From assembly GCF_001691415.1 (NCBI RefSeq), contig NZ_LRRR01000041.1, positions 1 through 33,899 of the forward strand: DNA of 33,899 bases, written 5' to 3'. The number at the start of each line of letters is the position of its first letter. Position 1 is the stretch's first letter. Positions 6,385 to 13,777 of the stretch are shown piece by piece. A model generated the notes under the pieces. The model made no database searches. It was given only the letters and a program-made list of their open reading frames with translations, and was not told the origin of the DNA. The DNA is from Pararhodobacter sp. CCB-MM2 (GTDB taxonomy: Bacteria > Pseudomonadota > Alphaproteobacteria > Rhodobacterales > Rhodobacteraceae). The position numbers and the translations under genes were made by a program.

Positions 6385-9300
6385 ATGACGATGGAAAAGA
6401 ATTTCGACGCCGCCGAGGCCGAGGCCCGGATCGCCGCGCTCTGGGACGAGGCCGGGGCCTTCAAGGCCGGCGCCAATGCCAGCCGCGCCGAGACCTTCTC
6501 GATCATGATCCCGCCGCCCAACGTCACGGGCAGCCTGCACATGGGCCATGCCTTCAACAACACGTTGCAGGACATCCTCGTCCGCTGGCACCGGATGCGC
6601 GGGTTCGACACGCTCTGGCAGCCCGGTCAGGACCATGCCGGTATCGCCACGCAGATGGTGGTCGAGCGGGAGCTCGCGAAGGACAAGTCGAACGCCACGC
6701 GGCGTGAGATGGGCCGCGAGGCCTTCACCCAGAAGATCTGGGAGTGGAAGGCGCAATCCGGCGGCACGATCATCGGCCAGCTGCAACGTCTGGGCTGCTC
6801 GCTCGACTGGTCGCGCAATGCCTTCACCATGTCGGGCGCCCCGGGGGCTCCGGCCGGTGAGGAAGGCAATTTCCACGACGCGGTGATCAAGGTCTTCGTC
6901 GATCTCTACAACAAGGGCTACATCTACCGTGGCCAGCGGCTGGTGAACTGGGACCCGCATTTCGAGACGGCGATCTCGGATCTCGAGGTCGAGAACACTG
7001 AAGTCGCCGGCCATATGTGGCACTTCAAATACCCGCTGGCCGGTGGCGCGACCTACGAATACGTGGAGCGTGACGAGGACGGTAACGTCACCAAGCGCGA
7101 GACCCGCAACTACATCTCCATTGCGACGACCCGCCCCGAGACCATGCTCGGTGACGGCGCCGTAGCCGTGCATCCCTCGGACGAGCGCTACAAGCCCATC
7201 GTCGGCATGCTCTGCGAGATCCCGGTGGGCCCGAAGGAACATCGCCGTCTGATCCCGATTATCACCGACGAATACCCCGATCCGACCTTCGGCTCGGGCG
7301 CGGTGAAGATCACCGGCGCGCATGATTTCAACGACTACGCGGTCGCCAAGCGCAACAAGATCCCGCTCTACAACCTGATGGACACCAAGGCGCGGATGCG
7401 CGCGGATGGCCTGTCCTACGAGGAAAGCGCGCAGATCGCCGGTGCCATCGCGCGCGGCGAGCGTGAGGCGGGCGACGTGTCGCAGATCAACCTCGTTCCC
7501 GAAGAACTGCGCGGCCTTGATCGCTACGACGCCCGCAAGGCCGTGGTCGCGGCGATCAATGCCGAGGGGCTGGCGGTCACGTACCTCAAGAAGACCATCG
7601 ACCCCGAGACCAAGGCCGAGGACCTGACCCGCGAGCCGCTGGTCGAGGACAAGCCGATCATGCAGCCCTTCGGCGACCGCTCGAAAGTGGTGATCGAGCC
7701 TTTCCTGACCTGGCAATGGTTCGTGGACACGACGAAGATCGTCGGCCCGGCGCTGGACGCCGTCCGCAAGGGTTGCGAGGCCGACCGGACTGGCAGCTTC
7801 GACCCCGAGGCCGGCTATACCCGCATCCTGCCGGAATCGGGCGAGAAGACCTATTACCACTGGCTTGAGAACATCGAGCCCTGGTGCATCTCGCGCCAGC
7901 TGTGGTGGGGCCATCAGATCCCGGTGTGGTACGGGCCCGTTCTAAAAGGAAAAATGCGTACAGACGGCCCGGGCGTTCTGGCGTCCGACGGGAACAGCGT
8001 TATGTTCTGTGCAGCCTCGTTCGAAGAGGCACGTCAGCTCGCGACTGAACACTACTCAGTCTTTGTTGACGAGGCTGAGTTGACCGCTTCTGAATCTCGG
8101 CGCTTCGCAGTGGAAGTGCACGACACCAAGGGCGTTGTCACAGTTCAGATTGGTCGAGATCCTGACGTGCTCGACACCTGGTTCTCCTCGGGCCTCTGGC
8201 CGATCGGGACGCTGGGCTGGCCCGAGCAAACCCCGGAACTGGCGCGCTATTTCCCGACCGATGTGCTGGTCACCGGGCAGGATATCCTGTTCTTCTGGGT
8301 CGCGCGGATGATGATGATGCAATTGGCGGTGGTCGGTGAAGTGCCGTTCCACACCGTCTACCTGCATGGCCTCGTCCGCGACGCCAAGGGCAAGAAGATG
8401 TCCAAATCCGTGGGCAACGTCATCGACCCCTTGGACATCATCGACGAATTCGGCGCCGACGCGTTGCGCTTCACCAACGCGGCCATGGCCTCGCTCGGTG
8501 GGGTGTTGAAGCTCGATACCCAGCGGATCACCGGCTATCGCAACTTCACCACGAAGCTGTGGAACGCGACCCGCTTTGCCGAGATGAACGGCGTCTTCGA
8601 GGGCGCGCCGGTCGCGGGCGTCCCGCAGGCCACCGCCACCGCGAACCGCTGGATCATCGGCGAGACCGCGCGGACCTTGGCCGTGGTGAACGAGGCCTTC
8701 GCCAGCTACCGCTTCAACGACGCGGCGCAGGCGCTCTATGCCTTCGTCTGGGGCAAGGTCTGCGACTGGTATGTCGAATTCGCCAAGCCGCTGTTCGATG
8801 GTGACCAAGCCGCCGAGACCCGCGCTACCATGCGCTGGGTGCTGGATCAGTGCTTCATCCTGCTGCACCCGATCATGCCCTTCATCACCGAGGAACTCTG
8901 GGGTCTGACCGGCCCGCGCGAGAAGCTCTGCGTGCATGCCGATTGGCCGAGCTACGGTGCCGAGATCGCCGATGCCGAGGCGGATCGTGAGATGTCTTGG
9001 GTGATCGGGCTCATCGAGCAGGTCCGTTCCTCGCGCACGCAGATGCGCGTGCCGGCGGGGATGAAGCTGCCGATGCTGGTGGTGGATCAGGACGACAATG
9101 CGAAGGCCGCTTACGCCCGCAACGAGGTGCTGATCGAGCGTCTGGCGCGTCTCGATGGGCTGCATGTCGGCGCCGAGATCCCGAAGGCGTCGTTGACCGT
9201 CGCCGTCGAGGGCGCGACCTATGCGCTGCCGCTGGAAGGGGTGATCGACATCTCGGCCGAGGCCGACCGTCTGGGCAAGTCGCTGGAGAAGCTGCAGAAA

Positions 9301-9456
9301 GAGATCGGCGGGCTGAAGGGCCGGCTCGACAACCCGCGCTTCGTGGCCAATGCCTCGGAAGAGGTGGTCGAAGAGGCGCGCGCCAATCTCGCCGAGAAAT
9401 CCGACGAGGCCGCACGTCTGGCCGAGGTTCTGGCCAAGCTGCGCGCCATGGCGTGA
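6385..9456 (+). CDS. valS: Valyl-tRNA synthetase, with an unusual insert
   Basis: This class I aminoacyl-tRNA synthetase charges tRNA-Val in the cytoplasm and has an editing domain that removes threonine. The 1023 aa protein has the HIGH-type motif LHMGH at residues 51-55, the editing domain around 190-350 (YISIATTRPETMLGDGAVAV, GSGAVKITGAHDFND), and the KMSKS motif at 671-675. The anticodon-binding domain is followed by a C-terminal coiled coil from about residue 965 (ADRLGKSLEKLQKEIGGLKG). GAGGGA at 6372-6377 is the ribosome site. Between HQIPVWYG (about residue 518) and RDPDVLDTWFSSG (about 591) lies a segment longer than the short loop I expect here. Its DNA is poorer in GC (about 56% over 7981-8160, against 67-70% just downstream) and uses different codons. 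A second in-frame ATG lies 6 bases inside. Confidence 0.97.
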   Translation: MTMEKNFDAAEAEARIAALWDEAGAFKAGANASRAETFSIMIPPPNVTGSLHMGHAFNNTLQDILVRWHRMRGFDTLWQPGQDHAGIATQMVVERELAKDKSNATRREMGREAFTQKIWEWKAQSGGTIIGQLQRLGCSLDWSRNAFTMSGAPGAPAGEEGNFHDAVIKVFVDLYNKGYIYRGQRLVNWDPHFETAISDLEVENTEVAGHMWHFKYPLAGGATYEYVERDEDGNVTKRETRNYISIATTRPETMLGDGAVAVHPSDERYKPIVGMLCEIPVGPKEHRRLIPIITDEYPDPTFGSGAVKITGAHDFNDYAVAKRNKIPLYNLMDTKARMRADGLSYEESAQIAGAIARGEREAGDVSQINLVPEELRGLDRYDARKAVVAAINAEGLAVTYLKKTIDPETKAEDLTREPLVEDKPIMQPFGDRSKVVIEPFLTWQWFVDTTKIVGPALDAVRKGCEADRTGSFDPEAGYTRILPESGEKTYYHWLENIEPWCISRQLWWGHQIPVWYGPVLKGKMRTDGPGVLASDGNSVMFCAASFEEARQLATEHYSVFVDEAELTASESRRFAVEVHDTKGVVTVQIGRDPDVLDTWFSSGLWPIGTLGWPEQTPELARYFPTDVLVTGQDILFFWVARMMMMQLAVVGEVPFHTVYLHGLVRDAKGKKMSKSVGNVIDPLDIIDEFGADALRFTNAAMASLGGVLKLDTQRITGYRNFTTKLWNATRFAEMNGVFEGAPVAGVPQATATANRWIIGETARTLAVVNEAFASYRFNDAAQALYAFVWGKVCDWYVEFAKPLFDGDQAAETRATMRWVLDQCFILLHPIMPFITEELWGLTGPREKLCVHADWPSYGAEIADAEADREMSWVIGLIEQVRSSRTQMRVPAGMKLPMLVVDQDDNAKAAYARNEVLIERLARLDGLHVGAEIPKASLTVAVEGATYALPLEGVIDISAEADRLGKSLEKLQKEIGGLKGRLDNPRFVANASEEVVEEARANLAEKSDEAARLAEVLAKLRAMA

Positions 9457-9483
9457 TCCGCGCCTGATCGCCAAGGAATGGGG

Positions 9484-9508
9484 AAGGGGGGGCTTGGCCC
9501 TCCTTTTT
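9484..9508 (+). terminator. Probable terminator of valS
   Basis: AAGGGGGG at 9484-9491 pairs, with one G-T pair, to CCCTCCTT at 9498-9505 around a 6-base loop, followed by a T run to 9508. It begins 28 bases after the valS stop codon. Confidence 0.6.
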
Positions 9509-9579
9509 CCGTTTCGGGCAGGTGACAGCGGCGGGCCGGGCGCTATTGTCGGGCGACAGGATCGAGGAAAGGGCGCGAC

Positions 9580-10731
9580 ATGCGGCTCAAGCGGCTGGAA
9601 ACCTTCCACAATGAATTCGTCTGCTTCGTGAAGGCGACGGCCGAGGATGGCGTGGTCGGGTGGGGCCAGACCTCGACCTACAACGCCGATATCACCGCGC
9701 AGGTCTTCCACCGGCAGATCGTGCCTTGGGCGCTGGGCCAGGACGTGACGGACATTCCCGCGCTTGTCTCACGCATCGAGCGAGCCGAGCACAAATTCCC
9801 CGGCAGCTACCGCAACCGCGCCTTGGCCGGGTTGGATACGGCGCTGTGGGACATGGAGGGGCAACGCTCTGGCCTGCCGGTCGCCGCGCTGATCGGTGGA
9901 ACGGCGGGGCCGGTTCGGGCCTATGCCAGCTCCATGCGCCGGGATCTCACGCCCGAGGAAGAGGCCGAGCGGCTGAAGCGGATCTGCGGCGAGCAGGGCT
10001 TCACCGCCGCCAAGTTCCGCATCGGCGCCGAGATGGGCGAGGGGCGCGATCAATGGCCCGGTCGGACCGAGGCGATCATCCCTGCCGTGACCCGCGCCCT
10101 ACCGGGGATCGAGACGCTGGTCGATGCGAATTCCGGCTTCACCGTCGCCCGCGCCATCGAGGTGGGGCATATCCTGCAAGACAACGGTGTCGGCCATTAC
10201 GAGGAGCCGGTGCCGTGGTGGGATCTGGACGCCACGAAGGCCGTGGCCGATGCGCTGGAGGTCGATGTGACGGGCGGCGAGCAGGACGTGGACACGGGCA
10301 TTTTCGCCCGGATTATCCGCGACCGCGTGGTCGATGTGGTGCAGCCTGACGTGATGTATCTGGGCGGGCTGACGAAGACCCTGCAAGTGGCCGAAATGGC
10401 GGCGCTGGCCGGACTGCCGGTGACGCCCCATGCCGCGAACCTCGGGTTGGTGACGATGGCGACGATGCATCTGCTGCGGGCGCTGCCGAATGCCGGAAAG
10501 TACCTCGAATTCTCCATCGAGGGCGAGGATTACTACCCGTGGCAGCGCGAGCTGTTCCTCGGCGATCCGTTCCGGGTGCGGGATGGCCATCTGGCAGTGA
10601 CAGGTGCGCCGGGTTGGGGGCTGACGGTCAATCCCGACTGGCTGGCCAAGGCGGAATACCGCGACTCCGATCAGGCCGAGCAGACGGCCTATGCCGCGTT
10701 GTACCACAGGACGCTCGACGCGCAGCTCTGA
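9580..10731 (+). CDS. Enolase-superfamily enzyme (mandelate racemase / muconate lactonizing type)
   Basis: This 383 aa protein has the enolase-superfamily layout: an N-terminal capping domain to about residue 125, then a TIM barrel. The three metal ligands are visible as Asp182 (LVDANSG), Glu208 (YEEPVPW) and Glu234 (TGGEQD). His284 (TPHAANLG) lies where mandelate racemase-like enzymes have their catalytic His, and Asp257 (QPDVMY) sits beside it. The KxK motif that carries the other catalytic Lys is here Lys145-Phe-Arg147, so it is K-x-R. Enzymes of this type dehydrate or racemise sugar acids, but the substrate cannot be told. GAGGAAA about 10 bases upstream supports the start. No sugar-acid transporter or catabolic partner is adjacent. 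lepA follows within about 80 bp and may share the transcript. Confidence 0.85.
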   Translation: MRLKRLETFHNEFVCFVKATAEDGVVGWGQTSTYNADITAQVFHRQIVPWALGQDVTDIPALVSRIERAEHKFPGSYRNRALAGLDTALWDMEGQRSGLPVAALIGGTAGPVRAYASSMRRDLTPEEEAERLKRICGEQGFTAAKFRIGAEMGEGRDQWPGRTEAIIPAVTRALPGIETLVDANSGFTVARAIEVGHILQDNGVGHYEEPVPWWDLDATKAVADALEVDVTGGEQDVDTGIFARIIRDRVVDVVQPDVMYLGGLTKTLQVAEMAALAGLPVTPHAANLGLVTMATMHLLRALPNAGKYLEFSIEGEDYYPWQRELFLGDPFRVRDGHLAVTGAPGWGLTVNPDWLAKAEYRDSDQAEQTAYAALYHRTLDAQL

Positions 10732-10813
10732 GGCGCTCAAACCTTTGCCAGGCGGCGCGTTCGGCCCCAACGGGACCATTGACGGCTGGCCGAAACCTGC
10801 TCATATGCCCGCC

Positions 10814-12613
10814 ATGACCGAGCTCGACAGAATCCGCAATTTCTCCATCGTGGCGCATATCGACCACGGCAAATCCACGCTGGCTGATCGTCTGATCCAG
10901 ATGACAGGCACCGTGGCCGAACGCGACATGAAGGCCCAGCTGCTGGATGCGATGGACATCGAGCGCGAGCGCGGCATCACCATCAAGGCAAACTCGGTGC
11001 GCATCGAGTATCCGGCCAAGGATGGCAAGACCTACATCCTGAACCTGATCGACACGCCGGGACACGTTGACTTCGCCTATGAAGTCAGTCGTTCGATGCG
11101 CGCCGTCGAGGGCTCGCTGCTGGTCGTCGACGCCTCGCAGGGCGTCGAGGCGCAGACGCTGGCCAACGTCTATCAGGCGATTGATGCCGGCCACGAGATC
11201 GTGCCGGTCCTCAACAAGATCGACCTCCCCGCCGCCGATCCCGAGCGGGTGAAGGAGAATATCGAGGACGTGATCGGGCTTGATGCCTCGGACGCGATCC
11301 CGATCTCGGCCAAGTCGGGCATGGGCATTCCGGACGTGCTGGAAGCCATCGTGACCCGCCTGCCCGCGCCCAAGGGCGACCGCGATGCGCCGCTGAAGGC
11401 GATGCTGGTTGACAGCTGGTATGACAGCTATCTCGGCGTCGTCGTCATGATCCGCGTCATGGACGGTGTCATCCGCAAGGGCGACCGGATCAAGATGATG
11501 CAGACGGGCGCTGTCTATGGTGTCGACAAGCTGGCCGTGCTGAAGCCGCAGATGGTCGATATTCCGGAACTGGGCCCGGGCGAGATCGGCATCTGGACCG
11601 GCTCGATCAAGCAGGTGCGCGACACTCGTGTCGGTGATACGATCACCACCGAGAAAAAGGGCACGGACAAGCCGCTGCCGGGCTTCAAACCCGCCCAGCC
11701 GGTGGTGTTCTGCGGCCTCTTCCCGGTCGATGCCAATGATTTCGACGACCTGCGCGACGCGATCGAGAAGCTGCAGCTGAACGACGCCTCGTTCAGCTCG
11801 GAGATGGAGACCTCGGCCGCTTTGGGCTTCGGCTTCCGTTGCGGCTTCCTGGGGCTTCTGCATCTCGAGGTGATCCGCGACCGTCTGGAGCGCGAGTATG
11901 ACCTCGACCTGATCACCACGGCGCCGTCGGTGGTGTTCAAGCTCCACATGAAGGACGGTGAGGTGCGCGATCTGCACAACCCGGCCGACATGCCCGACCT
12001 GACCTATGTCGACCATATCGAAGAGCCGCGCATCAAGGCGACGATCATGGTGCCGGACGAGTATCTGGGCGACGTGCTGAAGCTGTGTCAGGACCGTCGC
12101 GGCATCCAGCTGGACCTGACCTATGCCGGCAACCGCGCGATGGTGGTCTATGACCTGCCGCTGGCCGAGGTAGTGTTCGACTTCTACGACCGCCTGAAAT
12201 CGGTGACGAAGGGCTATGCCTCGTTCGATTACCAGATCAGCGAATATCGCGAGGATACCCTCGTGAAGATGTCGATCTTGGTGAACGACGAGCCGGTGGA
12301 TGCGCTGTCGATGATGGTGCACCGCGACCGGGCCGAGAGCCGGGGCCGCGCCATGTGCGAGAAGCTCAAGGACCTGATCCCGCGGCACATGTTCAAGATC
12401 CCGATCCAGGCGGCGATTGGCGGCCGGGTGATCGCGCGTGAGACGCTGTCGGCGATGCGCAAGGACGTGACCGCGAAGTGCTACGGCGGCGACGCGACGC
12501 GGAAGAAGAAACTGCTGGAGAAGCAGAAGGCCGGCAAGAAGAAGATGCGGCAGTTCGGCAAGGTCGAGATCCCGCAATCCGCCTTCATCGCGGCGCTGAA
12601 GATGGACGATTGA
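10814..12613 (+). CDS. lepA: Translation elongation factor 4 (LepA GTPase)
   Basis: LepA (EF4) is a ribosome-binding GTPase that acts on stalled or incorrectly moved ribosomes and in ribosome assembly. From the ATG at 10814 it is 599 aa, the usual length. Early motifs are RNFSIVAHIDHGKSTLADRL (G1), ERGITIKANSVRI (G2), DTPGHVDFAYEV (G3), NKIDLP (G4) and SAKSG (G5). The EF-G-like domains and the LepA-only C-terminal domain follow (KCYGGDATRKKKLLEKQKAG, then RQFGKVEIPQSAFIAALKMD). An in-frame ATG at 10805 would add three residues; the frame is open further upstream, but only as an extension running into the previous gene's end. No strong ribosome site marks either ATG. A clear terminator follows, and the last 29 bases overlap the antisense end of the RAYT reading frame. 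Confidence 0.96.
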   Translation: MTELDRIRNFSIVAHIDHGKSTLADRLIQMTGTVAERDMKAQLLDAMDIERERGITIKANSVRIEYPAKDGKTYILNLIDTPGHVDFAYEVSRSMRAVEGSLLVVDASQGVEAQTLANVYQAIDAGHEIVPVLNKIDLPAADPERVKENIEDVIGLDASDAIPISAKSGMGIPDVLEAIVTRLPAPKGDRDAPLKAMLVDSWYDSYLGVVVMIRVMDGVIRKGDRIKMMQTGAVYGVDKLAVLKPQMVDIPELGPGEIGIWTGSIKQVRDTRVGDTITTEKKGTDKPLPGFKPAQPVVFCGLFPVDANDFDDLRDAIEKLQLNDASFSSEMETSAALGFGFRCGFLGLLHLEVIRDRLEREYDLDLITTAPSVVFKLHMKDGEVRDLHNPADMPDLTYVDHIEEPRIKATIMVPDEYLGDVLKLCQDRRGIQLDLTYAGNRAMVVYDLPLAEVVFDFYDRLKSVTKGYASFDYQISEYREDTLVKMSILVNDEPVDALSMMVHRDRAESRGRAMCEKLKDLIPRHMFKIPIQAAIGGRVIARETLSAMRKDVTAKCYGGDATRKKKLLEKQKAGKKKMRQFGKVEIPQSAFIAALKMDD

Positions 12614-13244
12614 GACCCGTTTCGTGGGTCGAGGAGGGCGGGGGAGACCCCGCCCTTTTGCTTTGTAGGGTGGGGTTCCACCCCACCTTTGGCGGTTCGC
12701 TCAGGGTCCCGTTGCGCAAGTCGCGATGGATCGAGGAATGCGGCCAGTCCTGCGGCGCGCGCGCCAGTCCGTGCCGCACCGGGTCCATCCAGCAGTGCGC
12801 GATGAGGTCATGGTATTCTGCCGTAGAACGGACATGGTGCTCCCAGAACCGCCGCTGCCAGATCCCGGCATCTCCCTTGCGCAGCATCGAGCGCGTCTTG
12901 GGTAGGGTGGGGTTCCACCCCACCGGCCGTCCCTCTGATCGCGCCACGGTGGGATGAAATCCCACCCTACAGGCGTCGCGCAGCAGTCGAGTGAACCGCG
13001 ATTTCACCGCGCCCCAGCGGGTGGCGTAATCGCTGTCACCGGGGGGCAGCGTCCAGACGCAATGCAGGTGATCCGGCAAGACCACCATCGCGTCGATGGT
13101 GAAGGGGCGTTCGCGTTTGGTCTGCGCGACGGCGAGGCGCAGGCGCTCGATCTCGTCGACCAGCAACGCTGATCCCCGCTGGGCGAGGGAGACCGTGAAG
13201 AAGATACTCGAACCGGGAAGCCGGAGGCGGCGATACTGGGACAT
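12585..13244 (-). CDS. REP-associated tyrosine transposase (RAYT) with in-frame palindromes
   Basis: This 219 aa protein belongs to the IS200/IS605-related Y1 transposase family found with REP palindromes. Visible are the N-terminal YRRLRLPGSSIFFTVSLAQR, the metal-binding HxH motif in VVLPDHLHCVWTLP, the GIWQRRFWEHHVRS stretch, and a DPVRHGLARAPQDWPHSS segment typical of RAYTs. Between RLLRDA and TRSMLRKGDAG about 25 residues (CRVGFHPTVARSEG, then RPVGWNPTLPK) are encoded by an inverted pair of REP-like palindromes. The C-terminal tail reads through a third palindrome and the lepA terminator. The Tyr expected just before the (N/D)PVRHG motif is not at its usual place (IAHCWMDPVRHG), so strand-transfer activity is doubtful. 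The ATG at 13244 has GAGGG close by. It may still move REP sequences in trans, or be a domesticated or decaying copy. Confidence 0.85.
   Translation of the reverse strand: MSQYRRLRLPGSSIFFTVSLAQRGSALLVDEIERLRLAVAQTKRERPFTIDAMVVLPDHLHCVWTLPPGDSDYATRWGAVKSRFTRLLRDACRVGFHPTVARSEGRPVGWNPTLPKTRSMLRKGDAGIWQRRFWEHHVRSTAEYHDLIAHCWMDPVRHGLARAPQDWPHSSIHRDLRNGTLSEPPKVGWNPTLQSKRAGSPPPSSTHETGLNRPSSAPR
12635..12659 (+). terminator. Intrinsic terminator of lepA
   Basis: An 8 bp perfect stem (GGGCGGGG at 12636-12643 with CCCCGCCC at 12648-12655), a GAGA loop and TTTT at 12656-12659. A12635 extends the stem by one pair. It starts 22 bases after the lepA stop and lies inside the antisense reading frame of the RAYT C-terminus. 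Confidence 0.85.
12665..12687. repeat. REP-like palindrome, copy A
   Basis: A 23-base palindrome with GTAGGGTGGGG, a short TTCC-type centre and CCCCACC. It is identical over the 23 bases to copy B at 12902-12924 and lies in the C-terminal part of the RAYT reading frame, just after the lepA terminator. Confidence 0.8.
12902..12970. repeat. Inverted pair of REP-like palindromes (copies B and C)
   Basis: Copy B (12902-12924) is identical to copy A. Copy C (12948-12970) is in the opposite orientation with a different centre; on the minus strand it reads GTAGGGTGGGATTTCATCCC and then ACC. The pair, with a 23-base spacer, is the arrangement called a REP doublet or BIME. It lies inside the RAYT gene and is translated in frame (VGFHPT and VGWNPT are the palindrome-derived residues). 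Confidence 0.8.
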
Positions 13245-13286
13245 CCCTCATCACCGCATGACGCGCCTGAAAATATGGTTAACGGA

Positions 13287-13556
13287 TCACAGACACCGAT
13301 CCATGTCCTGCACCCATCGGCCATTGCCGCAGGCATGGAAGCCACCGCCAGCGGCTTGGGCCATTTCCAGTCTTTCGCTACGGGCCAGTGTTACGATCAG
13401 CGCCCCACTTCCAATTCCCAAAGCCAGCAGCAGGAACATCAGGGCGCGCCTGCCGGACCGGCGCTTGGCTGGGCGCAGGGGCGAGAGGCCTCGCGGGTTG
13501 GGGGCAACGATCTCAAGGCGCCGCCGCTCGCGGGCGCGGGAGAGGAACTCGAACAT
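13287..13556 (-). CDS. Small single-pass membrane protein, function unknown
   Basis: I do not recognise this 89 aa protein. It has a basic N-terminal half (RARERRRLEIV, PAKRRSGRRA), one membrane segment at about residues 39-58 (LMFLLLALGIGSGALIVTLA) and a short C-terminal tail with two cysteines separated by 11 residues (CGNGRWVQDMDRC) that ends the protein. By the positive-inside rule the tail should face the periplasm. GGAG lies about 9 bases before the ATG. The upstream neighbour on the same strand is a 48 aa protein with the same plan and the same C-x11-C tail. The gene lies between that one and the RAYT gene and probably belongs to the transcript that begins with the AI-2E-type transporter. 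Confidence 0.6.
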   Translation of the reverse strand: MFEFLSRARERRRLEIVAPNPRGLSPLRPAKRRSGRRALMFLLLALGIGSGALIVTLARSERLEMAQAAGGGFHACGNGRWVQDMDRCL

Positions 13557-13630
13557 GGGACGCTCCGTGACTACGTTGCCAGTCTGGCGTCGAAACCCGG
13601 CAGCATTACGGCACCCGCTCGGGGGAGATC

Positions 13631-13777
13631 TCAGTCGTCAGGGCAGGGGCGGCCGTCATCCGTCAACCCCTGTCCCGGGCAGAGGAGATACTCGCGCTCA
13701 GGCGGGCGCTCGCCGGGCCAGTTGACGTAGGCCAGCAGCCCAGCCAGCACCAGCAAGACGGGCCAGAAGCGCCTCAC
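13631..13777 (-). CDS. 48-residue membrane protein with GTG start, function unknown
   Basis: This small frame reads (V/M)RRFWPVLLVLAGLLAYVNW, PGERPPEREYLLCPGQG and LTDDGRPCPDD, 48 aa. Its GTG start (13775-13777) overlaps the TGA stop of the AI-2E-type transporter (13774-13776) as GTGA, which suggests coupled translation. It has a basic start, one membrane or signal segment (residues 4-19) and a short tail with two cysteines 11 residues apart (Cys33 and Cys45). That spacing is the same as in the next small gene downstream. The short length, GTG start and lack of a recognised family make it easy to miss. The coupling and the shared cysteine tail are the evidence that it is real. Confidence 0.6.
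   Translation of the reverse strand: MRRFWPVLLVLAGLLAYVNWPGERPPEREYLLCPGQGLTDDGRPCPDD

Noticed and set aside
6328..7914. A 528-codon minus-strand open frame opposite valS
   Set aside because: It is an antisense shadow. The plus-strand frame has all the ValS motifs.
10628..12577. A 649-codon minus-strand open frame opposite lepA
   Set aside because: It is an antisense shadow of a highly conserved gene. The His/Asp/Arg-rich composition is typical of such frames.
12665..12970. The repeated palindromes as a CRISPR array
   Set aside because: There are only three copies, in mixed orientation and with unequal spacing, and each is an internal palindrome. A REP-type element linked to the RAYT gene fits better.
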